Assembly (NCBI GenBank): GCA_012727685.1
Contig: JAAYGO010000157.1
Coordinates: 1 to 15,021 of the forward strand
From: Bacillota bacterium
GTDB lineage: Bacteria; Bacillota; Dethiobacteria; DTU022
Length of the DNA stretch: 15,021 nucleotides
Direction of reading: 5' to 3'
Within the stretch, counting starts at the first letter, position 1. Each line of letters begins with the position of its first letter. Position numbers and translations under genes: made by a program. Of the stretch, positions 1-7,021 are shown piece after piece. The notes under the pieces were generated by a model. The model was not told the origin of the DNA. It was given only the letters and a program-made list of their open reading frames with translations, and did no database searches.

Positions 1-167
1 TCGATTATCTTACCGCACACCATGCCAAAATCCCTATTTTTAAACCTCTTCCTGGGGTAAAATGTTTTTTCCCACTAATTAAAAACCTTATATATCAGGC
101 GTTGTTAAAGAACGCAAATGGCTCCAGCCACTCGTTCACAGTTGCTCCAGCTCTCAGTGACATACAG

Positions 168-268
168 TTGCCTCAATATTCTCACGAGGCAAATTGCCTC
201 TCGGGGGCGATTATCGTATAATACTGTCATAAAGTCCAGGTGCTCCATGCCGTTTGGCAGGGAGGCAA
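168..268. repeat. Four copies of heptamer TTGCCTC/GAGGCAA around the promoter
   Basis: TTGCCTC occurs at 168-174 and 194-200, and its exact complement GAGGCAA at 186-192 and 262-268. Copies two and three form a near-perfect 15-bp palindrome (186-200) with a single central base, and the third copy contains the -35 hexamer of the promoter. The first two copies can pair as a 7-bp hairpin with an 11-nt loop. This is seen directly. A binding site for a repressor or redox regulator of the downstream hemerythrin-type gene is an inference; I do not recognise the motif as the site of a known regulator. Confidence 0.5.
194..222 (+). promoter_or_regulatory. Sigma-A promoter for the DUF438 gene
   Basis: A -35 element TTGCCT (194-199) and a perfect -10 element TATAAT (217-222) are separated by the ideal 17 bp. 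Transcription would start near 229, leaving a leader of about 117 nt before the ATG at 346. The -35 overlaps an inverted repeat (186-200), so a protein bound there would compete with RNA polymerase. Confidence 0.7.
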
Positions 269-345
269 GATTACCGGCAGAGGCATATAGAAGAGCTACC
301 CTACAAGAAAACTTGCATTCAATGAAAACGCAAGGAGGCAGGGAA

Positions 346-1572
346 ATGAGCGAGTTAATCAATAACCGTGAATACCGGCAGAAGGTTCTTAAAGAGCTGA
401 TCAAGGAGCTGCATGACGGTAAAAGCGTGGATGAGGTCAAAGCCCGTTTTGCAGAGTTGATCGAAGGCGTTTCTGCCAGTGAAATTTCAGAGATGGAACA
501 GGCGCTGATCAGGGAAGGGATGCCCGTGGAAGAGATCCAGCGCCTGTGTGACGTCCATGCCGCCGTATTTAAAGGTTCAATTGAGGAGATCCACGAGGCG
601 CAGGATCCCGGTACAATACCGGGGCACCCCCTGCATACTTTTAAGCTGGAAAACAGGGCTCTGGAGGCGCTGATTGACGGAAAGCTCCTGCCGCGGCTGG
701 AACGGTTCCGCCAGGATGACAGTGCGGAGAATGCGCGCCTTTTGGCAGAAGCCTTTGATGCCCTGTGGGAGATAGACAAGCATTATAGCCGCAAGGAAAA
801 TCTATTTTTCCCCTACCTCGAAAAATACGGCATTACGGCGCCGCCGAAAGTGATGTGGGGCGTGGACGATGAGATCCGGGAAGCCATTAAGGCAGTGCGC
901 CGGGCCCTGGCTGACTACAGCGAAGGCAAGGATGTCATCGCGGAAAGGGCACAAACAGCGGTCCACAGGGTGAAAGAGATGATTTACAAGGAGGAAAATA
1001 TTCTCCTCCCCATGCTGGTGGAGAACCTGACGGAAGACGAGTGGCTCACCATTGAAGCGGAAAGCGGGGAGATTGGCTATACCCTCACAGAGCCGCAGGG
1101 CAAATGGCAGCCTGCCCGGGTGGATGTGGAGGCCAAAGCGCAGCGCCGGGGAGAGCAGGCCCCGGATGATAGTTATGTTAAATTATCCGCCGGTGTTCTG
1201 GCGCCGGAAGAGATCAATGCCATCTTTAACACCCTGCCCGTAGATATAACCTACGTGGACAAGACAGGGGCCGTGAAATTTTTCTCGCAGGGCAAAGAGC
1301 GCATTTTTGCCCGCCCGAAGACCATTCTCGGGCGGCATGTGACCAACTGCCATCCGCCAGCCAGTGTGCATATCGTGGAATCGATCATTGCGGATTTGCG
1401 GTCAGGGAAAAAGGACCACGAAGACTTCTGGCTGCGCATGGGAGACAAGTATGTTTTCATCCGCTACTTTGCCGTCAGGAATGAAGACGGCGAATTCCTC
1501 GGCGTGATGGAAGTGACGCAGGATATTGCCCCGCTGCAGGCCATTAGCGGTGAAAAAAGGCTGGCCGAATAA
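346..1572 (+). CDS. DUF438 / hemerythrin / PAS domain protein
   Basis: A 408-aa cytosolic sensor-like protein. Residues 1-75 match the DUF438 helical domain. Residues about 90-230 form a hemerythrin HHE four-helix region with candidate di-iron ligands H94, H97, H146, E151 and E216/E217. Residues about 288-395 are a PAS-like domain carrying the family-typical NCHPP motif (334-338). Proteins of this architecture (COG2461) are common in anaerobes and are thought to sense or bind oxygen, NO or redox state through the metal centre; the exact role is not established. I chose the ATG at 346 because AAGGAGG (332-338) precedes it at a normal distance and DUF438 begins there. The open frame extends upstream to 118, but that part overlaps the promoter. 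D174 stands in the MWGV-DEIR stretch where I recall His in some relatives. The adenine methylase gene follows after 11 nt and is probably cotranscribed. Confidence 0.88.
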   Translation: MSELINNREYRQKVLKELIKELHDGKSVDEVKARFAELIEGVSASEISEMEQALIREGMPVEEIQRLCDVHAAVFKGSIEEIHEAQDPGTIPGHPLHTFKLENRALEALIDGKLLPRLERFRQDDSAENARLLAEAFDALWEIDKHYSRKENLFFPYLEKYGITAPPKVMWGVDDEIREAIKAVRRALADYSEGKDVIAERAQTAVHRVKEMIYKEENILLPMLVENLTEDEWLTIEAESGEIGYTLTEPQGKWQPARVDVEAKAQRRGEQAPDDSYVKLSAGVLAPEEINAIFNTLPVDITYVDKTGAVKFFSQGKERIFARPKTILGRHVTNCHPPASVHIVESIIADLRSGKKDHEDFWLRMGDKYVFIRYFAVRNEDGEFLGVMEVTQDIAPLQAISGEKRLAE

Positions 1573-1583
1573 GCCAGAGTCCG

Positions 1584-2420
1584 ATGAATGAGAATCGCAT
1601 TGGGGGCCGCGGCTTGCGGCCGCCCCTTAAATGGGCCGGGGGAAAGAGGTGGCTGGTTCCATACTTAAAACCGCTGTGGGAAGCACATGCACATCGCCGC
1701 CTGGTTGAACCGCTGTGCGGCGGTCTGGCCGTTACCCTGGGGTTAATGCCGGCCAGGGCGCTGCTGAACGATATAAATGTGCACTTGATCATTTTTTTCC
1801 AATGGGTGCGCAAGGGCCTGGATATTGATCTGCCGATGGAAAATGACGAAGCCCTCTATTATCAGTACCGCGCCCGTTTCAACAGGCTGATCAAAGAGGG
1901 GAAAGAGAAGAGCAAAGAAGCGGCATCATTGTTTTATTACCTGAACCGCACCGGTTACAATGGCCTCTGCCGGTTCAACCAAAAGGGAGAGTTCAACGTT
2001 CCCTTTGGCAGGTACAGCCGGATCAACTATGTGCGGCATTACCAGCCCTACCGGGAGGCATTTAAGAAGTGGGAGTTCAGTTGCCTTGATTTTGAGCAGC
2101 TAGCTTTACGGGAAGATGATTTTGTCTATGCCGATCCGCCGTACGATGTGGAGTTTACTCAATACTCGCAGGATGGCTTTGGCTGGGACGACCAGGTCCG
2201 CCTGGCCAGGTGGCTGGCCAGGCATCCCGGTCCGGTTGTCTTATCAAACCAGGCTACCGGGCGGATCACTGAGCTTTACCGGGCTCTGGGGTTCAGGCTG
2301 CTGTTCCTCGACGCGCCCCGCATGATTAGCTGCACCGGCGATCGGACTCCGGCCAGGGAGGTGCTGGTCTTGAAAGGACTGGCGCCCCGGGAGACAGGTG
2401 GTATTCCTGCCTTCAGTTAA
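1584..2420 (+). CDS. DNA adenine methyltransferase, D12 (Dam) class
   Basis: A 278-aa enzyme expected to transfer a methyl group from SAM to N6 of adenine in a short DNA target. Visible motifs in order: KWAGGKR (16-22), the N-terminal signature of the D12 class; the SAM-binding VEPLCGGLAV (41-50, motif I); LNDIN (61-65); the conserved GYNGLCRFNQKGEFNVPFG stretch (124-142); and the catalytic DPPY (184-187). The length is normal for the family and nothing looks broken. No restriction endonuclease or specificity gene is adjacent, so this is an orphan methylase, either regulatory or a relic of a restriction-modification system. It starts 11 nt after the DUF438 gene, suggesting one transcript. The target sequence (GATC or other) cannot be read from the protein. 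Confidence 0.92.
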   Translation: MNENRIGGRGLRPPLKWAGGKRWLVPYLKPLWEAHAHRRLVEPLCGGLAVTLGLMPARALLNDINVHLIIFFQWVRKGLDIDLPMENDEALYYQYRARFNRLIKEGKEKSKEAASLFYYLNRTGYNGLCRFNQKGEFNVPFGRYSRINYVRHYQPYREAFKKWEFSCLDFEQLALREDDFVYADPPYDVEFTQYSQDGFGWDDQVRLARWLARHPGPVVLSNQATGRITELYRALGFRLLFLDAPRMISCTGDRTPAREVLVLKGLAPRETGGIPAFS

Positions 2421-2610
2421 ACCTTGCTGCTCTTGTTATTTGAGTTTGGCTTCGGTTTGTGCGCAAAGGCAAGGGGAGTAGTCGCTCTCTTCGGCCCCAG
2501 GCTTGCGCCCGCTCTCTCCTGCGGCAGTCTCCGGCCATACCCGGCAAGCGGTGGCCAAATGAATAGGCTGGGAACACAATCTATTTCGGTAAAGGGAAGG
2601 GACAATACCG
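2421..2610. other. 190-nt gap with no gene
   Basis: No supported ORF lies between the methylase and the dehydratase-type gene. The stretch holds only weak inverted repeats: CCTTGC (2422-2427) with GCAAGG (2469-2474), and GGCCA (2533-2537) with TGGCC (2552-2556). Neither is followed by a T-run, so I do not call a terminator. A purine-rich ribosome site (AAGGGAAGGG, about 2592-2601) precedes the ATG at 2611. I found no convincing promoter hexamers. Confidence 0.5.
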
Positions 2611-4032
2611 ATGCAAGAAAGCATATACAAGGAATTTTTACAACTGGCCGGCTTTGATCAGGAAGAAATTGCTACCTGCTTGCCGGAGTGGATTGTCGCT
2701 GCAAAAAAGCTGGGACTCACCGCAGAGGATATGCATTATGCGGTCAGGGAATGGCTGCCTAAACATTGGAACCTGGAGCTGGCCGGGATTAGAAAGTGCA
2801 TTGGACTCTATATCAGGGAAGTAATGGAGATTACAAAACTGCACCAACATAAACAAAATGGAATTAAGGTAATTTTTGGGAGCCTGCCGGCCCTTCCCTT
2901 TATTTTCCAGGCCATAAAGAGGATCGGCGGAAATGAAGTATTCGTCAGCTACCCTGATATTTGCCTAGTCACGGTATTGGGTTCCTTTTTTCATAAACCT
3001 TCGGTGTTTATTGAAAAGGTGGATTCCTGTACCATTCATGCCGGATGTTCTCACTGCGGCCTTGTTAAAACCAGATTGGGCGCCAAGATGACGCAGTTGA
3101 TCCCCTCGCCGGATGTGATCTGGAGCTGGGGGATTGCATGCAATGAGGCTCCAAAAATGGATGAATTGATCAATTGTTATCTGAATACTGACTGGAACGC
3201 AGTTTTTTCCAGTGTGCCCCATGATACGTATCTCGGTGAAGTTGAAGAAGAAAACGAGGAGAGGTGCGCATACATCGCCGCACAAATCCGCGACGGGCAA
3301 AAACAGATCGAAAAGGTAACCGGGATTGTGGTAAGCGAAGAGCAAATCAGGAGCTCCCTGGAATTTGTGGACCGCTTTATGCGGAAAGTTCATTATCTTC
3401 ATGATTTGGCCTGCCACGCCGATCCACAGCCCTTGAGCGGCAATGAACTGTCGCTGATCGGGCAGATGATGACCTTGCCTTTTAATACCGGCTTCGCTTA
3501 TGTAGAAGAGGCTCTTGATCTGACCATTAAGGAAGTGGAGATGCTAATCGCCCAAAAAAAAGGTTCTTTGCCGGCAGGAGCGCCCCGGCTGGGATGTTAT
3601 TTTATACCTTTTTGTGTTCCCTGGGTGGAGCGGATGTTTCGGGAAAATGGGGTCAATCTGTCTTTTAGTACTTTTTACGCAGCCACGAGGAAATTAATGA
3701 AGCCAACAAAATATCAAGATCCTTACGAAATCATGGCCGCGAAGATGCTAAGAATGCCGGGCATTGTCAACATCGCCTATGAGCTGGATCTGACTTTTGA
3801 AATCATCAAGGAGCTGCATCCCGATGCCATGCTCCAGGGCTTTTATAATTTTGACCGGTGGATGGGTGTTCATCACCGGATTACAACCAAGGGAATGGAA
3901 GAGGAAATGAAAATCCCTCACTTTTACATCGAAGGAAACATGTGGGACGACAGGGCTTACCGGACGGAAGACTTAAAAACCAGGGTCGAAAGTATTAGTC
4001 ATTTCCTGAAAATGAATAAGATGATCTCTTGA
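2611..4032 (+). CDS. 2-hydroxyacyl-CoA dehydratase / benzoyl-CoA reductase-like large subunit, copy 1
   Basis: A 473-aa cytosolic Fe-S protein of the HgdB/BcrB superfamily (COG1775), whose members carry out ATP-driven one-electron chemistry on CoA thioesters. An N-terminal helical segment (1-90) precedes the family core. The cluster region has C146, C149 (in CSHCGLVKTR) and C177 (in IACNE). The C-terminal block ends in the typical TRVESI stretch near 460. It aligns without gaps to the product of 9668-11092 over nearly its whole length, by eye roughly half identical, with the three cysteines at the same residue numbers. Position 415 is Asp (in NFDRW) where I expect the third canonical cysteine. 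The gene stands alone upstream of the TetR gene, with no small subunit beside it, so it may share the small subunit encoded at 8509-9666. The substrate is unknown; a double-cubane-cluster protein is an alternative identity. Confidence 0.82.
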   Translation: MQESIYKEFLQLAGFDQEEIATCLPEWIVAAKKLGLTAEDMHYAVREWLPKHWNLELAGIRKCIGLYIREVMEITKLHQHKQNGIKVIFGSLPALPFIFQAIKRIGGNEVFVSYPDICLVTVLGSFFHKPSVFIEKVDSCTIHAGCSHCGLVKTRLGAKMTQLIPSPDVIWSWGIACNEAPKMDELINCYLNTDWNAVFSSVPHDTYLGEVEEENEERCAYIAAQIRDGQKQIEKVTGIVVSEEQIRSSLEFVDRFMRKVHYLHDLACHADPQPLSGNELSLIGQMMTLPFNTGFAYVEEALDLTIKEVEMLIAQKKGSLPAGAPRLGCYFIPFCVPWVERMFRENGVNLSFSTFYAATRKLMKPTKYQDPYEIMAAKMLRMPGIVNIAYELDLTFEIIKELHPDAMLQGFYNFDRWMGVHHRITTKGMEEEMKIPHFYIEGNMWDDRAYRTEDLKTRVESISHFLKMNKMIS

Positions 4033-4155
4033 ACGGCGCTCTACGATGGAACAATTCAGTCTGTTTTTAAATAACCCATGGTAAACCTTGGAGCAAGCGG
4101 TTTCTATTGCTTTAGCGAATGTGCCAAGGTATTTGATCGTTAGCGGAGATGCAAT
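4033..4155. promoter_or_regulatory. Gap upstream of TetR gene with nested inverted repeats
   Basis: ACCTTGG (4085-4091) is complementary to CCAAGGT (4124-4130), and AGCAA (4093-4097) to TTGCT (4107-4111), giving a nested, gapped hairpin just before the TetR gene. There is no T-run. It could be a regulatory site for the regulator's own gene, but the spacing is wider than a typical TetR operator, so this is weak. Confidence 0.2.
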
Positions 4156-4734
4156 ATGGCCAGGAAAAAACTGATCTTTGATCGACAAAAAATAATCGAC
4201 AGCTCCTTTAATATTATCTTAAATGAAGGGATTGATGCCTTTACAGCCCGCAGGCTGGCTTTGGAACTGAAAATATCCTCCATGACGGTTTACAATTATT
4301 ATAAAAATATTGATGAAATAAAAAAGGAAGTAGTGATCCGGGGTTTTAGCATCCTCTACAAAATGTTTTTTAACGCCATGCAAGAGCAAGAAAGGTTATC
4401 GACTAAAGATTATATCAAGCGCTTATGCCGGATCTTTGCCACCAGTATGATCAACTTTGCCCGTGAATACAAGGAGATCTATGTCCTTATGTTTACGGAG
4501 CATGGATCAAAATTCAGGAAAGACCACGAAACACGTCTCTTCTATAACTTTTTACCCCAATTGGCCGATCGGATCAGGCTGGGCCAGGATGAAAGAGCAG
4601 ATCTAAAAAAGAAGTTTTATCTCTATGAAATTATCATCCAGGGATTAATCATGGAAAAGATACGCAAAGCAAATGATTTTCCCCGCCATCAATTGGACGA
4701 ATATGTTGATTTTAGCCTGGATTGTTTGTTTTAA
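4156..4734 (+). CDS. TetR/AcrR-family transcriptional regulator
   Basis: A 192-aa DNA-binding protein of normal TetR length. The N-terminal helix-turn-helix is clear at residues about 11-55: IIDSSFNIILNEGIDAFT, then the recognition-helix stretch SMTVYNYYKNIDEIKKEV. The helical C-terminal half (70-190) would be the dimerisation and ligand-binding domain; it is diverged and gives no hint of ligand. GGAG (4145-4148) precedes the ATG at 4156. Its position, between the first dehydratase-type gene and the start of the long gene run at 4888, makes it the natural regulator of one or both. An acyl-CoA or aromatic ligand would fit the neighbourhood, but that is inference. Confidence 0.88.
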   Translation: MARKKLIFDRQKIIDSSFNIILNEGIDAFTARRLALELKISSMTVYNYYKNIDEIKKEVVIRGFSILYKMFFNAMQEQERLSTKDYIKRLCRIFATSMINFAREYKEIYVLMFTEHGSKFRKDHETRLFYNFLPQLADRIRLGQDERADLKKKFYLYEIIIQGLIMEKIRKANDFPRHQLDEYVDFSLDCLF

Positions 4735-4812
4735 TGATCATACTAGATGTAAAGGCAGGCTTGTTTCAGGAAAATCCACTCCCGGGTTTAATATTGCCGG
4801 AATAACTTTTGC

Positions 4813-4857
4813 TTGTAAAAGGTAACTTAATATGGTATCTTTAAATATATTAATTTA
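4813..4857 (+). promoter_or_regulatory. Possible promoter/operator of the main gene run
   Basis: TTGTAA (4813-4818) and TATCTT (4836-4841) are spaced by 17 bp and match sigma-A hexamers 4 of 6 each. A 16-bp AT-rich imperfect palindrome (4842-4857, 12 of 16 symmetrical) follows at the expected transcription start, where a regulator such as the adjacent TetR protein could bind. A better-looking TATAAT at 4869-4874 sits too close to the ribosome site (4875-4879) to be useful for this gene. Confidence 0.35.
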
Positions 4858-4887
4858 CACTGTAAGAATATAATAGGAGCTGATGAG

Positions 4888-5160
4888 ATGGGCTGGGAGC
4901 AGATCATCCTCTTTAAAACGGATGAGGTTGACGCCTTGCTAAAGGAAAGGGGCATTTTAGATGAAGATCTGAAAAAGGTCATTTTTAAGGCCGATGAAAG
5001 CGGTAAAAAATTATACCGGGAAGGAAATGACCGCTTTTTGGCTAAAGCCAGGCTGGATAATTTTACTGTTTATGTTGAGTATTCGCCCCGGGAGAACGGG
5101 TATGAGATTCATTCAGCGTATAGCCACCGGGTTAATTTAAAATCGGATCTTGAAGCTTAG
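4888..5160 (+). CDS. Small conserved-looking protein of unknown function
   Basis: A 90-aa soluble protein that I do not recognise. AGGAG (4875-4879) lies 8 nt before the ATG and the downstream gene begins 12 nt after the stop, so it is very likely a real gene and the first of the run. It has no cysteine, no signal peptide and no membrane segment. The N-terminal half is charged and helical-looking (KTDEVDALLKERGI, 10-23). The C-terminal half (50-80) looks like alternating beta strands, with FTVYVEYSPRENGYEIHSAY at about 59-78 followed by SHR. Given its neighbours, an accessory or binding protein for the redox or methyltransferase partners is possible. Nothing in the sequence shows a catalytic function. 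Confidence 0.75.
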   Translation: MGWEQIILFKTDEVDALLKERGILDEDLKKVIFKADESGKKLYREGNDRFLAKARLDNFTVYVEYSPRENGYEIHSAYSHRVNLKSDLEA

Positions 5161-5172
5161 GAGGAGCAGGAA

Positions 5173-5364
5173 ATGGCCGCATGGTTCTGTGGCAGGTGCA
5201 AGGTCAAAATGGAAGAAGTGGATGATATCCAAATCTTCTATGGAGAAGTTGATTTACCTGAAGCCATGGGGATTAGATGCCCAGGCTGCAGCCAGGAGTA
5301 CCTCTTGGAAGAATATGTTATCAACGAGCTTGTTGCTGCCGAAGAAATGCTTGAAGGTAAATGA
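5173..5364 (+). CDS. Small four-cysteine redox / zinc-ribbon protein (DVU_1557-like)
   Basis: A 63-aa protein with two CxxC pairs, C6/C9 (FCGRC) and C36/C39 (RCPGC), spaced as in rubredoxin-like or zinc-ribbon folds. The four cysteines would bind one Fe or Zn. From memory, NCBI names a similar family the DVU_1557 family redox protein, found beside a methyltransferase, radical SAM proteins and a CoA ligase, as here. AGGAGG overlaps the stop codon of the preceding gene and sits just before the ATG, so translation is probably coupled. A longer overlapping frame (5150-5383) was set aside because this one has the ribosome site and the paired cysteines. If iron-bound it could carry electrons for the neighbouring enzymes; if zinc-bound it would be structural. 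Confidence 0.82.
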   Translation: MAAWFCGRCKVKMEEVDDIQIFYGEVDLPEAMGIRCPGCSQEYLLEEYVINELVAAEEMLEGK

Positions 5365-5376
5365 GGCTAGCCCCCC

Positions 5377-6114
5377 ATGTTAAAAACGGAAAAGCCGTTG
5401 ATCGAAGTTTTTGGCCGGCGTCCAGGGCGATCCCAATTAGCGTTAAAGGGGGCTGAACTGGCCGGCGTTGGCTCCCAGAGCAGGATTCTGGAAGTTGGTT
5501 GTGCTTTCGGTGATACCGCCCGGCTGCTGGCCGAAACATATGGCTGTGCAGTAACCGGCATCGATGTGGTGCGCGAGTATATTGAACGGGCGGTGGAGAG
5601 AAGCCGGCTTGCCAATGGCCAAGTAGAATTTGTCGTAGCCGACGCCGCAAAACTCCCTTTTCCAAGTCAATCCTTCAGTCACGTGATCTGCGAAGCTGTC
5701 TTCTCCCTTCTGAGTGACAAAGAAGCCGTAGTTGCTGAATTCCACAGAGTTCTGCATGAGCATGGCCGGGTCATTATTAATGACTTTATTTTAAAGCATC
5801 GCATTGCGGAAAATATCCAGAAAAAGATGGAGTTTGTCCCCTGCTTTTACGGAGTAAAAACCGCTTGGGAGTATACCAGGCTCTTTAGTCAAAATGGATT
5901 CCGGCAGCTATCCTTTAGCGATCATTCAGCGGAGCTCGCCAGGACCGCCATGTGGTTGAGCAAAGCATACGGCATTTCGATTAAAGAATTGGACCGGCTG
6001 TTTGTGAGCCTCTTAAGTCAAGGCAACTGCCAGTGTGAAAATCTCCATCACAGTAGAAGGTTTTTCCAAGAAGCCAGGCTCGGTTACGGGCAATTTATAT
6101 TCGAAAAAATCTAG
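5377..6114 (+). CDS. Class I SAM-dependent methyltransferase (DVU_1556-like)
   Basis: A 245-aa cytosolic methyltransferase. Motif I is ILEVGCAFGD (37-46), with Ala in place of the usual second Gly; the acidic ribose-binding residue is D63 in TGIDVV; VADAAKLPFP (87-96) supplies the adenine-contacting loop. These identify the UbiE/Methyltransf_11 type acting on a small molecule. The N-terminal RRPGRSQLAL stretch (14-23) resembles the RPGG..LT stretch I recall for the DVU_1556 family, which fits the preceding DVU_1557-like gene 12 nt upstream. Near the C terminus there is a CQC motif (about residues 216-220), possibly functional. The ribosome site is weak (GAGG at 5363-5366), which suggests coupling to the upstream gene. 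The methyl acceptor is unknown. Confidence 0.85.
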   Translation: MLKTEKPLIEVFGRRPGRSQLALKGAELAGVGSQSRILEVGCAFGDTARLLAETYGCAVTGIDVVREYIERAVERSRLANGQVEFVVADAAKLPFPSQSFSHVICEAVFSLLSDKEAVVAEFHRVLHEHGRVIINDFILKHRIAENIQKKMEFVPCFYGVKTAWEYTRLFSQNGFRQLSFSDHSAELARTAMWLSKAYGISIKELDRLFVSLLSQGNCQCENLHHSRRFFQEARLGYGQFIFEKI

Positions 6115-6214
6115 AACAGATCTTACGAGTGAACCGGAGTGGATGCCTCAGCGACAAGAGCGGCAAGCGATTAAGCCTATGATTCATAAACCATGTTGAA
6201 GAGAGTGATGTAAA

Positions 6215-7021
6215 ATTATATTCGCAGGTGTAGATATCGGCTCCACAACGACCAAGGCCCTGTTGATCGATGAAGACGAGAATATCCTGGCCTCGGCGCT
6301 CACTTTTACCAGTTATGACCGCAACCAGAGCGGTATGGAAGTTTTAAACATGGCTCTCGATCAATGCGGGAAAACATCAGCTGAAGTTGATTGCATCGTT
6401 TCCACAGGCTATGGGAGAAGAGCCCTGGAGATCTCATGTGAAGCTGTCCCGGAGATCATCTGCCACGCCCTGGGGACTCAAAAATTATATCCTGCAGTGC
6501 GGACGATCATTGATATTGGCGGTCAGGACAGCAAAATTATTGCCCTTGATGAAAAAGGAATGATTGAAAAATTTGAGATGAACGACAAATGCGCGGCGGG
6601 AACAGGCCGCTTTTTTGAAGTCCTGGCCGGGCGCCTGTTGAATGTTTCCCTGGACGAACTGGGACCCCTTTCTTTACAGGCGAAAAATCCCTGTACCATC
6701 AGCAGCATGTGTACGATTTTTGCCGAATCGGAAATTATCTCCTATCTCTCGGAGGGCAGGGCAAAAGAAGATATTATCGCCGGCATGATCAATTCGATAG
6801 CGCGCAGGGTGGTGGCCATGGGCAAAACCGGCCAGATCCAATTTAAAGAACCGATTGTTCTCTCCGGGGGAGTGGCCCGCAATATAGGCGTCCCCAGGGC
6901 TTTTGCGGATATGCTCGGTAAAAAAGTAGAGGCCATCGACAACCCACAATTAACCGGCGCCATGGGGGCAGCACTGAAAGCAAAGGACTTATTTTTAAAG
7001 AAAGAAGGTGCAAATGCGTGA
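6215..7021 (+). CDS. ATP-dependent activator (archerase) of 2-hydroxyacyl-CoA dehydratase, HgdC type
   Basis: A homodimeric ASKHA-fold ATPase that injects single low-potential electrons into the dehydratase or reductase partner through a [4Fe-4S] cluster shared between monomers. Numbered from 6215: GVDIGSTTTK (5-14) is the phosphate-binding motif, DIGGQDSK is the second nucleotide motif, C126 (KCAAGTG) and C166 (MCTIFAESE) are the cluster ligands, equivalent as I recall to C127 and C166 of HgdC, and LSGGVARN is the adenosine motif. The start is problematic. The first ordinary start codon in frame is TTG at 6263, which would delete GVDIGSTTTK. The ATG at 6208 is followed at once by TAA in a different frame. 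Upstream, only ATT (6215) or ATA (6218) could start a protein of normal length (268 aa). Its stop overlaps the next GTG by 4 nt. Confidence 0.85.
   Translation: MIFAGVDIGSTTTKALLIDEDENILASALTFTSYDRNQSGMEVLNMALDQCGKTSAEVDCIVSTGYGRRALEISCEAVPEIICHALGTQKLYPAVRTIIDIGGQDSKIIALDEKGMIEKFEMNDKCAAGTGRFFEVLAGRLLNVSLDELGPLSLQAKNPCTISSMCTIFAESEIISYLSEGRAKEDIIAGMINSIARRVVAMGKTGQIQFKEPIVLSGGVARNIGVPRAFADMLGKKVEAIDNPQLTGAMGAALKAKDLFLKKEGANA

Noticed and set aside
3..221. 72 open codons on the + strand entering from the window edge
   Set aside because: It could be the 3' end of an upstream gene, but it ends inside the -10 element of the promoter, has no motif I recognise, and a 72-codon open stretch can arise by chance.
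118..345. N-terminal extension of the DUF438 protein to 118
   Set aside because: The extension overlaps the promoter and heptamer repeats, has no ribosome site and no family similarity. ATG 346 with AAGGAGG upstream is better.
4869..4874. Perfect TATAAT before the 4888 gene as its -10 box
   Set aside because: It directly abuts the ribosome site, so a transcript starting from it would lack that site; the matching -35 position (4846-4851) is a poor hexamer.
5150..5383. 77-codon frame overlapping the four-cysteine gene
   Set aside because: It overlaps the better supported 5173-5364 frame, which has the ribosome site and paired CxxC motifs; this one is basic, low-complexity-like and lacks a family signature.
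6143..6199. 18-codon ORF upstream of the activator (possible leader peptide)
   Set aside because: The GGAG is only 3 nt from the ATG, and there is no run of regulatory codons and no terminator/antiterminator pair to attenuate.
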